From NCBI GenBank assembly GCA_963783095.1, contig CAWAMR010000003.1, forward strand, positions 868,001 to 932,000: DNA of 64,000 bases, in the 5' to 3' direction. Shown here one piece after another: positions 26,075 through 34,212 of the stretch. Position 1 is the stretch's first letter. Each line of letters starts with the position of its first letter. The position numbers and the translations under genes are program-made. A model generated the notes under the pieces. That model worked only from the letters and a program-made list of their open reading frames with translations, did not search any database and was not told the DNA's origin. This DNA is from CAWAMR01 sp963783095 (GTDB taxonomy: Bacteria > Planctomycetota > Planctomycetia > Gemmatales > Gemmataceae).

Positions 26075-26557
26075 TCAGACGTTGCATCTTCCCAGCAGTC
26101 TCATCTGTAGCTTTTTCACTTCTGATTTTGTCAATGTCTCCGCCCGAAACTGAGCTAGCTGGAAGAAGAAATCCTCGTCAATCCCTGTTGGAACGGCCTT
26201 GCTTAGTCGGGTGACTGCTGGTTCCAGGCCACCTTCAAAATAGCATAGATACGCTAAAATCACAGCAGGGCTCCGGCTGACACCGCCAGTGCAATGAACC
26301 ATGACTTTTCCTGTCGATCGCCCTGCGTCGATGTACTTGCAGAACTCGTTGATCTTCCCACCGAACGCCGGATCTGGATCGTCCATTCGAAGCCAAAGAT
26401 ATTCAAAGTTTGAAGGAAAATGGCAGGAAAGTTCCTTAGAACAGTTGACAATATGGGTGATGCCTCGCTCCTTCAAATGATCGTGATCAGCCGCATCGCA
26501 ACGATCACCCAAGAACAGGTCAGGAAGGATCTGCCACATGCCCTTCTTCTCCGCCAC
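26075..26557 (-). CDS. Dual-specificity protein phosphatase
   Basis: The 160-residue protein has the cysteine-phosphatase signature MVHCTGGVSRSPAVILAYL (HCx5R), with a general-acid loop in RMDDPDPAFGG before it and the opening MWQILPDLFLGDRCDAADHD, as in DSP domains. Length matches a minimal DSP catalytic domain without any other module. It would remove phosphate from Ser/Thr/Tyr residues in the cytoplasm. Planctomycetes carry many Ser/Thr kinases; the substrate is unknown. Confidence 0.88.
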   Translation of the reverse strand: MAEKKGMWQILPDLFLGDRCDAADHDHLKERGITHIVNCSKELSCHFPSNFEYLWLRMDDPDPAFGGKINEFCKYIDAGRSTGKVMVHCTGGVSRSPAVILAYLCYFEGGLEPAVTRLSKAVPTGIDEDFFFQLAQFRAETLTKSEVKKLQMRLLGRCNV

Positions 26558-26563
26558 TTGAGA

Positions 26564-26621
26564 CTACAGAATCAACATCGCATCGCCATTACTATTGAAC
26601 CGATACTCCATCTTCACACAC
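26564..26621 (-). pseudogene. Fragment duplicated from the 3' end of queA
   Basis: On the minus strand this segment reads as a queA C-terminus ending GDAMLIL and a TAG stop, and its DNA matches the true queA end at about 27147-27205 at most positions (shared AATCAACATCGCATCGCCAT, CGATACTCCATCTTCAC). The copy is about 580 bp from queA in the same orientation. Only the last 19 codons are present. Confidence 0.65.
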
Positions 26622-27148
26622 GTCTTGGGATGCTCCGCGTCGCGTTCGATCGAGAACAAGATTGCGGTCATACCCAGGCACTGTCGCGTTCAGCGCGAAG
26701 CGCCGCAGAGTGAACAAATCAAAATCGTTTTTTTGTATCATTTTGTTCACTCGTACGCTTGCACGACAGAGAGCGAACAAATCAAATCGTTTTTTTGTAT
26801 CATCTTGTTATCTTGTATCATTGTATCATTTTGTTCACTCTCGCGTCCCGCGTCCGTTCCGGACTTCCGTCGCATCCTAATTCGAAGGCGGCACTTTCTC
26901 GTTGTTGTCGGGACCACACAACTGAATTTCTTTCCACTTCTCTAATATACTGTGTATTTGTCCAAAATGGCAAGAGGAAATGTTCAAAAAAATGAGACTT
27001 CTCACCAAACGCGACAGGTGTCGCGGTCCCAGCGGCAGAGAGCAAATCTCTGTCGCGTTCAGCGAGAGGGCTCAAAAAGATATCGAACACCAACACGTCG
27101 ATCACCTTCATTTGCGCGGGGTCATCGGCGGCGCTGCGATAACCCAAC
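26622..27148. other. Gene-poor spacer with AT-rich tandem repeats
   Basis: No convincing gene. Between about 26707 and 26840, AACAAATCAAAATCGTTTTT TTGTATCAT-type segments and TTTTGTTCACTC recur in tandem, giving several T-runs. A second segment (about 27010-27070) has GCGACAGGTGTCGCGG and CTCTGTCGCGTTCAGCG, echoing TGTCGCGTTCAGCGCG near 26683, so the whole spacer looks like a partial internal duplication bounded by the two queA ends. Confidence 0.5.
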
Positions 27149-28177
27149 CTACACAATCAACATCGCATCGCCATAACTGTAAAATCGATACTCCATCTTC
27201 ACCGCAATCTCATACGCGCGACGCAGTAACTCCATCCCCGCGAACCCTCCAACCAGCAACAACAACGTCGTTCGCGGCAAATGGAAGTTCGTTATCAAGC
27301 TATCCACAACCCTAAACGCATAAGGCGGATAGATGAAGAGGTTCGTTTCTCCGGACCAGGGCTGCAATAGTCCCCCCTGTGCTGCCGATTCCAGGGCGCG
27401 AGTGGCCGTCGTTCCCACCGCAATTACTCGATTCCCCCGCGATTTGCAGGCTCGAATCGCCTCGACCGTCCCATCGGGCACCATGCACCATTCGTGGTGC
27501 ATGACGTGTTGCGTCGGGTCTTCTGTGCGAATTGGCTCAAACGTGCCGAGGCCGACGTGGAGTGTAACGTACTTCCACTCAACGCCCCGCGATTTGAGCT
27601 TATCGAACAATGTCGGCGAAAAGTGCAGTCCGGCGGTAGGGGCTGCGATCGACCCGGCGTGCCTTGCAAAGACCGTCTGATAGCGCTCTTGGTCGGCATC
27701 CTCCTCACGTCCTTTACGGATGTAAGGAGGCAAGGGGATATGACCGTAAAGCGCGAGCAGCTCACTTGGCATACCCCGCGGCATCGGCTCCATGAGCCAG
27801 TATGGATCGGCCCGGCCGCGCACAATCAGTTGGAATGGCCCCGGTTCGATCGTGATCGCTTCACCGATTCTCGGCCTGCCACCGGTTTGGGCAAGCATCT
27901 CCCAAATTCCATCCGCTGTCGCTTTCAAGAACAGGCCTTCCCACTTGCCGCCGGTCTCTGCTCGATGACCGAGGAGCCGGGCCGGGAGAACCCGTGTATC
28001 GTTCAAGACAAGCAAATCGCCGGGATTCAGGAAATCGGGTAAATCGCGGAAAGAATGGTGCGTAACTCCCCCTTCACCTCGATTCAACACCATGAGACGG
28101 GAGGCTTCACGTTCGGTCGTCGGGTGTTGGGCGATGAGGTGAGGTGGGAGAACGTAATCGAAATGGTCGATAGACAT
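27149..28177 (-). CDS. queA: S-adenosylmethionine:tRNA ribosyltransferase-isomerase
   Basis: QueA transfers and isomerises the ribosyl moiety of AdoMet onto preQ1 in tRNA, giving epoxyqueuosine at the wobble position. From ATG 28177 the 342-residue product starts MSIDHFDYVLPPHLIAQHPT and shows the family blocks LNDTRVLPARLLGHR, TAGLHFSPTLFDKLKSRG, YVTLHVGLGTFEPIRTED, HHEWCMVP and NLFIYPPYAFRVVDSLITNF. It ends in GDAMLIV. I prefer ATG 28177 to the upstream start at 28201, whose first eight codons are not conserved. A palindrome covers the region upstream of the start. Confidence 0.95.
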   Translation of the reverse strand: MSIDHFDYVLPPHLIAQHPTTEREASRLMVLNRGEGGVTHHSFRDLPDFLNPGDLLVLNDTRVLPARLLGHRAETGGKWEGLFLKATADGIWEMLAQTGGRPRIGEAITIEPGPFQLIVRGRADPYWLMEPMPRGMPSELLALYGHIPLPPYIRKGREEDADQERYQTVFARHAGSIAAPTAGLHFSPTLFDKLKSRGVEWKYVTLHVGLGTFEPIRTEDPTQHVMHHEWCMVPDGTVEAIRACKSRGNRVIAVGTTATRALESAAQGGLLQPWSGETNLFIYPPYAFRVVDSLITNFHLPRTTLLLLVGGFAGMELLRRAYEIAVKMEYRFYSYGDAMLIV

Positions 28178-28200
28178 TCGGCCTGCAAGGAATTGAACCA

Positions 28201-28260
28201 TCCGAGCCTGAAGCGTAAGCGAAGTTTGTGTCTTCTCTTCGCTTACGCTTCAGGCTCGGA
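28201..28260. repeat. Perfect 24-bp palindrome pair
   Basis: TCCGAGCCTGAAGCGTAAGC.. at 28201-28224 is repeated as its exact reverse complement at 28237-28260 around a 12-bp loop. It lies just after the next gene's stop and before the start of queA on the minus strand. It could terminate transcription from the upstream gene, and belongs to the same class of long GC-rich palindromes as those at 17142 and 33792. Confidence 0.9.
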
Positions 28261-28270
28261 AATCCGAAAT

Positions 28271-28798
28271 TCATTTGAAATTCTTCAGCCACTCCTCGAA
28301 GTCTTTCTTGTTCTTCTCAACCGTTTTTTCCGGACCGAGCAAGGTCATATAGAACTCGCCCTTGTCGGTAGTGAAGATGACGTAGAGTTGCCGATAGCCG
28401 GGTACAGCGGTGAAGTCTTTGGCCATCGGGAATGCCTTCTTCTTGTAAGTTCCCGACACATCCTGAAAAGTTGCCTCGATCTTACCTACCTTGATCTTTT
28501 CGACCTTGCTCTTGACCTCTTTTTCACCCTTGGCAGGCTCAAACTTTGCAACCTGCCGGGCCAGATTGGCATCGACGCTACCGCTGCCGCCGGGGAACTG
28601 GAACATCGCGAGTTCCGCGCCTTCTTTGTCGCCCTCGGCTTTGGGCAACTTAAACTGCGCCATCCGCATCTTGTTGGAGGGTTCTTCTTCTTTCCATCCT
28701 GCGGGCAGTTTTGACTTCATTCCCGCCAATTCAAAGTCTGCTGCCAGTGCCGAACCGGCGAAGACGATCGCCGTTGCCAGAGCCAGATATCGTTTCAT
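28271..28798 (-). CDS. Secreted hypothetical protein
   Basis: The 175-residue product from ATG 28798 has a clear signal peptide (MKRYLALATAIVFAGSALAA) and a soluble lysine-rich domain (LAGMKSKLPAGWKEEEPSNK, MRMAQFKLPKAEGDKEGAEL, GGSGSVDANLARQVAKFEPA), ending FEEWLKNFK. Planctomycete genomes often hold such 'PAGWKEE..NKMR' proteins; the function is unknown. The start was moved 7 codons in from the open-frame limit because the signal peptide begins there. Confidence 0.7.
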   Translation of the reverse strand: MKRYLALATAIVFAGSALAADFELAGMKSKLPAGWKEEEPSNKMRMAQFKLPKAEGDKEGAELAMFQFPGGSGSVDANLARQVAKFEPAKGEKEVKSKVEKIKVGKIEATFQDVSGTYKKKAFPMAKDFTAVPGYRQLYVIFTTDKGEFYMTLLGPEKTVEKNKKDFEEWLKNFK

Positions 28799-28826
28799 GC
28801 CGTCTCCTTGTTTGTACACTCAAATG

Positions 28827-29240
28827 TCAAGGCATCGGCGATATTGTAGCCATCCACAGAAAATGGAAAGCGGATAGTCGAAGCAATTCAGGAAATGGAA
28901 GTTTCTTGATGGCGGAAGTATTGTGATTATGAAGGGGCCACCCACGGCGAGCAGTCTTCGGGATTTTCCCCTTGATTTCCTGCAGCAGGTGAGAGGGATT
29001 GTCACGAAATTCAAGGCGGCTGCCCTTGAACATCTTCTGTGGGAAGATGACGAGGTTCCGGTGATATGGAAGCTTGGCCGAAACGATACCTTCGCATTCG
29101 GCCCGGCCGAAAACCGGCTGGGATATTTCGTTGTATGCCCAGTATTGATAGGGGGTGAGGAGGTGGGCAAGTCGCACAACTCGATACCACGTGCCGGTTT
29201 CAGGCGTCCTGTGGAGTTTCCGGCATGCTCCGAGGTTCAC
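28827..29240 (-). pseudogene. Probable decayed RES-domain toxin
   Basis: The frame from GTG 29240 starts with GTWYRVVRLAHLLTP, similar to the WYRaV start of RES toxins. The expected next motif is found one frame over as TKYPSRFSAGPNAK (RES: SRFNxG), and later segments are spread over two frames. I therefore read it as a RES-type NAD+-phosphorylase-like toxin with several indels. Its start overlaps the end of the upstream antitoxin by 4 bp, the normal order for Xre/MbcA-RES pairs. The assignment is tentative: only two motifs support it. Confidence 0.4.
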
Positions 29241-29605
29241 GTTATGATTCCATCTTGAATGCCTCGAAGAATATAGCGTAATTCCACTTCTCTGTCAGTG
29301 CCAAGGAGATCAGCGGGCTTCTCTCCGCCCAGCAAATCATTCGGCGCATCGAGCCAATCTTCAGGAGTGGAGAAAATCTTATTCACGTCGTCGATGATAT
29401 TCGAAGACTCATCCTCCAAGAGTGTAAACGGCTTCCGCTTCGTTTCCGGTGCGATCCCTGGTGCCTTCTTCACATACGGGTCGGATTCCCCTGCTACAAG
29501 CGCTTGATCCATCACATCGGAATAAGTATCGGCAACGGCGAGAACTCGCTGTCGATCCCGTGTCCAGGCAACCCACCGGCCCGCATGATCCATGACATCC
29601 TCCAT
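29237..29605 (-). CDS. MbcA/ParS/Xre-type antitoxin with an N-terminal DUF5678-like segment
   Basis: The C-terminal part (IFSTPEDWLDAPNDLLGGEK, then PADLLGTDREVELRYILRGI) is the toxin-binding domain of MbcA/ParS antitoxins. The N-terminal 60 residues (HAGRWVAWTRDRQRVLAVAD, GESDPYVKKAPG) resemble DUF5678, often found fused in planctomycete antitoxins. The partner toxin gene 28827-29240 overlaps by 4 bp but looks decayed. A 28-codon frame lies upstream (29709-29623) and may be a frame-shifted part of the same gene. Confidence 0.6.
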   Translation of the reverse strand: MEDVMDHAGRWVAWTRDRQRVLAVADTYSDVMDQALVAGESDPYVKKAPGIAPETKRKPFTLLEDESSNIIDDVNKIFSTPEDWLDAPNDLLGGEKPADLLGTDREVELRYILRGIQDGIIT

Positions 29606-29753
29606 GATGTGGGCGGATTTTCTTACGGTGACGCATTTCCCACATCCATAAGTAGCTGCGTGACAAGGCCAAAGCGGTTTTCCACGCCGTACTCGTCCTT
29701 GCCCGTCATTTTGAACTCCCGTGGAAAACTATATTGGATTCGAACCAAAAGGG

Positions 29754-30500
29754 TCAGCGGCCTTCGCGGAGTCGATCGCCCAGGAAATTCTCAAGCTCGG
29801 GAATGCTGTAAATCTTTTTGATCGTGGCATCGACATCGTAATCGACGCGACGGAATTGAATGGTATCTTCGTCCAAAAGGACGTAACAGGCGCGGGGATC
29901 GAGATCGCGAGGCTGACCGACGGAGCCGACGTTGCAAAGCGTCTTTCGGCCGTCCAGTTTATAAACGCCGCCGATGTCTTCCGGCGTGTGGAATTGCAGA
30001 TTCTCGGTGAAGACGCCCGGAACGTGAGTATGCCCCTGAAAGCAATATTTCTCCACCAGCGTAAAAATCCGCTCCATCTTCCGCTGATTGTAAATGTCCT
30101 CGGGGAAGACGTATTCGTTGAGTGGGTTGCGCGCGGAGCCGTGCACGAAGAGATAACCGTTCTCGCGATGAGAACGGGGACGTTCCGCCAGGAATTCCCA
30201 GCGCTTTTCCCGGACGGGGCGAGGATCGCTGGGCAGTTCCAGTTGGGACCGCGACCACATGATGGCCTTTTCCGCAGCATGGTTGAACCCATCCGGGTCA
30301 AATAGTGCGCCTTGATCGTGATTGCCGAGCAATACCATCTGGCATTGCATGACCAAATCAATGCACTCGCGCGGGTTGGGTCCGTAACCGATCACATCTC
30401 CCAAACAATAGATTTGGTCGATCTTTTGTTTCTGGATATCTTCCAGCACCGCCTGAAGGGCTTCAAAGTTGCTGTGAATATCGCTGATAATGGCCTTCAC
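29754..30500 (-). CDS. Metallophosphoesterase (YfcE/calcineurin-like)
   Basis: From GTG 30500 the 248-residue product starts VKAIISDIHSNFEALQAVLE and shows the metal-binding motifs GDVIGYGPNP, LGNHDQGAL, LFVHGSARNP and FQGHTHVPGVF in order, as in calcineurin-like phosphodiesterases with two metal ions. Homology begins at this GTG, so the 33 upstream codons of the longer frame are omitted. It belongs to the subgroup with GDVIGYGP.PREC, seen in Ser/Thr-phosphatase or cyclic-nucleotide-phosphodiesterase-like proteins. The substrate is unknown. Confidence 0.88.
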   Translation of the reverse strand: MKAIISDIHSNFEALQAVLEDIQKQKIDQIYCLGDVIGYGPNPRECIDLVMQCQMVLLGNHDQGALFDPDGFNHAAEKAIMWSRSQLELPSDPRPVREKRWEFLAERPRSHRENGYLFVHGSARNPLNEYVFPEDIYNQRKMERIFTLVEKYCFQGHTHVPGVFTENLQFHTPEDIGGVYKLDGRKTLCNVGSVGQPRDLDPRACYVLLDEDTIQFRRVDYDVDATIKKIYSIPELENFLGDRLREGR

Positions 30501-30670
30501 GCCACGGCTCTCCCGGGCTTGGCAAAACCCAATAAAACAGGCTCTCCGCTTTCTCCGGCGTGGACGACCGGGGTACTCGGAGCACAGAACATCATCCAAT
30601 CAGTCTACGCGGTGTTTAGAAAGACTGTCAAGCGTTCGCTGCCTTTCAAAGCCAGGAACCTTCAATTTTT

Positions 30671-31738
30671 TCAAAAATGCCGGTGGTTGATACCATCTTT
30701 ATCGGATTTCTGTTGCGTGTGCCGGTGAATGAACTCCAACATCAGGCGGGCGACCGGATCGTCGGTCGTGACGGCGCGGAACATGATCGAGTGATGGTTC
30801 CGCTTGTGCACTTTGAAAAGTTTCGCCTCGCCTCCTTGCCGGATCAGAGCTTCCTGGAACTCTTTGGACAGGTCGGCCAAGGTCGGCAGATCCTTTTCCG
30901 CTGTAAACAGCAGGAATGGCGGCAACCCGGGCCGGACGTGGCGAATAGGGGAGGCCGCCAAGCAGACTGCAGGGTTTTCACCGAATGCGGGGCAGAAAGC
31001 ATCGACGCGCAACGGAAGGAGCGGAATCGAAGAAATCGGCGACCAGTTCCAGTCGGTTTCGTAGCGCAGCGGCAAGAATTGATCCACGCGAACTGCCTGT
31101 CTCGTCGTGCCCCCGAAGATGACTTCCAGAGGTTTCGGCAAAATCAGATAGACGCCGCTGACCGAGATAACGCCCTTGATGTCGGCGGTTCTTAGACCAA
31201 CTTCCTTCAAATAGGTTTCATCGGTCGCAAGCAAGGAGACGAGATGCCCACCTGCGGAATGGCCTGCCAGAAAGAGTTGATCGGGGCTGCCGCCATGTTC
31301 GGCAATGTGTTCGTGAGTCCAGGCGACGGCGCGGGCCACGTCGCGGACGTGCTCGGGATGCTTGACATCCGGTGAGATGCGATAGTTCGGCAGCACGGCC
31401 CCGATCCCTTGCTGGGCCAGGAATCGTCCAACGCTCGAAAACAGACCATACTGACATTTATCTCCCGACCCCCAGGCCCCGCCATGCACCAGAACGACGA
31501 CCGGGAAATTCTGAATTCCCTTCGGAAGATACAGATCCAATCGATGGCGAAAGTCATCGGCGTCGGAGCCAGTATAATAGGCGATATCCTGGACCTCTTC
31601 GATTTCAATCGCACTCGGTTCGGACGGAGTTGGCACGGTCCATAGGGGAAGTGACGAGAGATGGCAGCCCGGCACCGCGACGAGAAAGAGAATGACGGAT
31701 GACATCACTCCCAACGACAATGGACGTGCCCTATTCAT
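30671..31738 (-). CDS. Lipoprotein alpha/beta hydrolase (carboxylesterase-like)
   Basis: From ATG 31738 the product is about 355 residues. It has a lipoprotein signal with a lipobox (VILFLVAVPGC), then the oxyanion-hole motif VVVLVHGGAWGSGDKCQYGL (HGGxW), the nucleophile elbow FLAGHSAGGHLVSLLATDE and a final His in HKRNHHSIMF. These are hallmarks of the BD-FAE/hormone-sensitive-lipase-like esterases, which hydrolyse carboxylic esters. It would be anchored on the outer side of the membrane. The longer open frame upstream to 31942 is from the adjacent intron region and is not used. Confidence 0.8.
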   Translation of the reverse strand: MNRARPLSLGVMSSVILFLVAVPGCHLSSLPLWTVPTPSEPSAIEIEEVQDIAYYTGSDADDFRHRLDLYLPKGIQNFPVVVLVHGGAWGSGDKCQYGLFSSVGRFLAQQGIGAVLPNYRISPDVKHPEHVRDVARAVAWTHEHIAEHGGSPDQLFLAGHSAGGHLVSLLATDETYLKEVGLRTADIKGVISVSGVYLILPKPLEVIFGGTTRQAVRVDQFLPLRYETDWNWSPISSIPLLPLRVDAFCPAFGENPAVCLAASPIRHVRPGLPPFLLFTAEKDLPTLADLSKEFQEALIRQGGEAKLFKVHKRNHHSIMFRAVTTDDPVARLMLEFIHRHTQQKSDKDGINHRHF

Positions 31739-31843
31739 CACACAACCTCTCGCCGCTTCTATAACGCAAGAGGAACAGGAGTCAATTGCAAAGTGACGCG
31801 GCCTTTCCACGGAGTGTAACCACATTCTCTGGGGGGGTTGTCG

Positions 31844-33791
31844 ATAGGGTAGGGAAGACCAAGCATATTGGTTTCCCCTCCCTCCAAACCGGACTGGCGG
31901 ATTTCCCGCATCCGGCTTTCCTGTTGTCGGTCTTACCCACAAGGGGATTGACTTGCTCGGGCATGGGCAGCTTCCAGACTATAGTACCCATGTTTGGCAA
32001 AGAAGGCATTCGGCCAGTGCTGATGATCCGTTCCCCGTCCGCGGCCTTTTCCGCCGGAACGTTTGCGCAGTATGCTCCGCAAACGTCCGCGAATCCAACC
32101 GTCCACGGTCTTAAACGTCGTGTGGTAACTGTGCTGGAAGAATCCAAACCAGCCACGCAACGTCAGGTTGATATCTGCGATTATACTTCGCAGCGATCGG
32201 CCGTTCGTCCGTTTCGTCTTCGTCCGGATGGTCTCTTTGAACTTCGCCATGCTCTTCTTCCTCGGCCAGCGCGTCAGACGTCCCCGCCGCGTGGTTAGGA
32301 AGTGATAGCCCAGAAAGTCAAAGCCTTCCTGCTGTACGTTGACGATTTTCGTCTTGGTTGGATGCAGCCGCAATCCCTCCGCTTCACACCACTGACGGAT
32401 ATACCCCAGTGTTTGTTCCGCTTCGGCCTGATTGCGACAGAGGATCACGAAGTCATCGGCATAGCGCACCATCTGCCACCCTTGGGCCGCCATTTGGTGA
32501 TCCAGAGGATTGAGATAGATATTGCTCAGCAAAGGACTTAACACCGCTCCTTGCGGGGCTCCCGCTTCCGGTTCCCATTCTTTCAGTCCGTCCATAATGC
32601 CGGCTTTCAGAAAGGATTCGATCAGCTGAAGCATCCGCCCGTCCGCGATGCGTTCCCGCAGCCGACTCATCAGCCGGTCATGTGGGATCGTGTCGAAGTA
32701 GCTCTTCAGATCGGCATCGACCACGTAAGCGTAACCTTGCTTGAGCAGTTCATCCACTCGCCGCAGTGCGTCTTTGCAACCCCGCCGGGGCCGAAAGCCG
32801 TAACTGTGCGTGGCGAATTCTTTCTCAAAGATCGGTTCGATGACGTGTCGGACTGCTCCCTGAACGACTCGGTCGCGTACCGTGGGAATTCCCAAAGGTC
32901 GCTGCTCCTGGCTACCCGGCTTATCGATATACGTTCGCCGAATGGCCTGCGGCTGGTAAGTTCCTTCCTGGAGGGCTTTGGTGAGTTTCGCCACGTTGGC
33001 GTCCAGGTCGTCGGCAAATGCTTCGACCGTGACATGATCCACTCCCGGAGCGCCCTGGTTGGCAGCCACTTTGCTGTGACTGACGCGCAGATTGCGTTCC
33101 TTCCACACTTTATCGATCAGACTAAACCATATTCCTCCTTGGACGCCCTTTTCGAGCGCCGTCAACATGCGTTCGTTCCACACCGCCGGTTCGGTCCAGA
33201 GCCAGCGCTCCATAACGTCTCCGACTTGATTAGTCATTGCTGACACTGCCGTCGGGTTGGTTTCTTGCGGTGCTGACATCACGCCTCCAACTTCCTACGT
33301 CCCTTGGCTCCCCCGGCGTTACCCGGCTTCTTCGCTACTACGGACGCTCTGACTTCCGATTCCGATACTTCCCAAGGGCATGCAGCGATCGCTTCGCTCC
33401 GCGGATGCTCGCTGCAACATCCCGGCCCAGACGCCTTTGGGTACGGTCCATCTGCGGCAACCGTTCTCGACCCTCGTTCCATACATCCAGCGAAATCGGA
33501 TCTCCCTACTTCCCGTCATGGAACCTTCTGACCGTTCTGTCTCCAACCACCCCTTGTCGTTCTCGGTGCTGAGTTTGACGCCCTCCGAGACTCCTTGGAC
33601 TTCGCCTTTCGCTAGCAGGCTCGTCACGACAACAGGCCGAATCGAGTTCGTTATCCTACGGACCAGTCGTTCGCTTCCGGTTGCTCTCCACCTCGCCTCG
33701 CGACGACGCAGTTACCTTCAGCTACAATGTCCAAACTCGAAACATTGATAGGGACTTTCACCCTACCGATTCCATGCGCTCGTAGGCGCAC
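31844..33791 (-). mobile_element. Group IIC-type intron, complete, with reverse transcriptase
   Basis: The intron reads on the minus strand. The 5' end is placed at 33791, where GTGCGCCTACGAGCGC begins, matching the GUGYG consensus, followed by a GGUAGGGUGAAAGUCCC-type segment. Domain V is at 31917-31887 (AGCCGGATGCGGGAAATCCG then CCAGTCCGGTT) and a short domain VI follows, ending CCCTACCCTAT at 31844. Length about 1.95 kb. The 5' splice site is directly next to a perfect hairpin (33792-33848), as class C introns insert after terminator-like stem-loops. Both ends are inferred from consensus, so could be off by a few bases. Confidence 0.8.
31933..33282 (-). CDS. ltrA: Group II intron reverse transcriptase/maturase
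   Basis: The 449-residue protein has RT blocks in order: GAPGVDHVTVEAFADDLDAN, PLGIPTVRDRVVQGAVRHVI, FRPRRGCKDALRRVDELLKQ, YVVDADLKSYFDTIPHDRLM, GAPQGAVLSPLLSNIYLNPL and the catalytic VRYADDFVILC (YADD). A maturase/thumb segment and a basic C-terminus with GWFGFFQHS follow. No HNH endonuclease domain is present, as in group IIC introns. It lies in domain IV of the intron described at 31844-33791. It is intact, so the element may still be mobile. Confidence 0.95.
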   Translation of the reverse strand: MMSAPQETNPTAVSAMTNQVGDVMERWLWTEPAVWNERMLTALEKGVQGGIWFSLIDKVWKERNLRVSHSKVAANQGAPGVDHVTVEAFADDLDANVAKLTKALQEGTYQPQAIRRTYIDKPGSQEQRPLGIPTVRDRVVQGAVRHVIEPIFEKEFATHSYGFRPRRGCKDALRRVDELLKQGYAYVVDADLKSYFDTIPHDRLMSRLRERIADGRMLQLIESFLKAGIMDGLKEWEPEAGAPQGAVLSPLLSNIYLNPLDHQMAAQGWQMVRYADDFVILCRNQAEAEQTLGYIRQWCEAEGLRLHPTKTKIVNVQQEGFDFLGYHFLTTRRGRLTRWPRKKSMAKFKETIRTKTKRTNGRSLRSIIADINLTLRGWFGFFQHSYHTTFKTVDGWIRGRLRSILRKRSGGKGRGRGTDHQHWPNAFFAKHGYYSLEAAHARASQSPCG

Positions 33792-33848
33792 TAGCGGCGG
33801 CATCCTGCCGCCGAGAGTTTTTCAGACGGCGGCAGGATGCCGCCGCTA
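33792..33848. repeat. Perfect hairpin (TAGCGGCGGCATCCTGCCGCC palindrome) at the intron's insertion point
   Basis: Arms TAGCGGCGGCATCCTGCCGC and its reverse complement flank a loop of about 15 bp. On the minus strand the hairpin ends immediately before the intron's GTGCG, which makes it the likely target stem-loop. Confidence 0.85.
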
Positions 33849-33873
33849 CGACGGCATCCCCCAGAGAAAATGG

Positions 33874-34212
33874 TTACACCCTTCCAAGTTTCAAATTGTG
33901 CCAGGAAGTTGCAACGGAACCTGGCTTGCGACTTTGTAATCCGATCCAGCAACTATTTTCTACTGTGTCCGATCCGGATGATTGGGCGAGCATAAGGGCA
34001 TAAGCTGCCGGTCGATCGGGAAAAATAACGATCCTGTCACCTTCGTCTGACGGCCCGTACTCCTCGGTCGATGCTCTCTGTTCGGGGCGGAATCTCATTA
34101 CTCTTTCATTAGTTCCACGATAAATTCCAATTGAGATTGTGTCGGGTTTTGTATAGCCGCGACAGGGTCGCGGAAGCAACGCATCCATGATTTTCAATAC
34201 ATATGCTATCAT
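33874..34212 (-). CDS. Doubtful small hypothetical protein
   Basis: A 112-residue open frame with sensible composition (GDRIVIFPDRPAAYALMLAQ, NERVMRFRPEQR) but no recognised motif, no clear ribosome-binding site, and an overlap with the start of the membrane protein gene on the other strand. It could be a remnant of a longer protein. Reported only because it fills a 300-bp gap. Confidence 0.25.
   Translation of the reverse strand: MIAYVLKIMDALLPRPCRGYTKPDTISIGIYRGTNERVMRFRPEQRASTEEYGPSDEGDRIVIFPDRPAAYALMLAQSSGSDTVENSCWIGLQSRKPGSVATSWHNLKLGRV

Noticed and set aside
29712..29753. tRNA-like GGTTCGAATCC on the minus strand
   Set aside because: Only the T-arm-like stretch is present; no acceptor, D or anticodon arm can be built and it overlaps the end of the phosphoesterase gene.
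32551..33243. Plus-strand frame of 230 codons inside the intron
   Set aside because: Antisense shadow of the reverse transcriptase with no family features.
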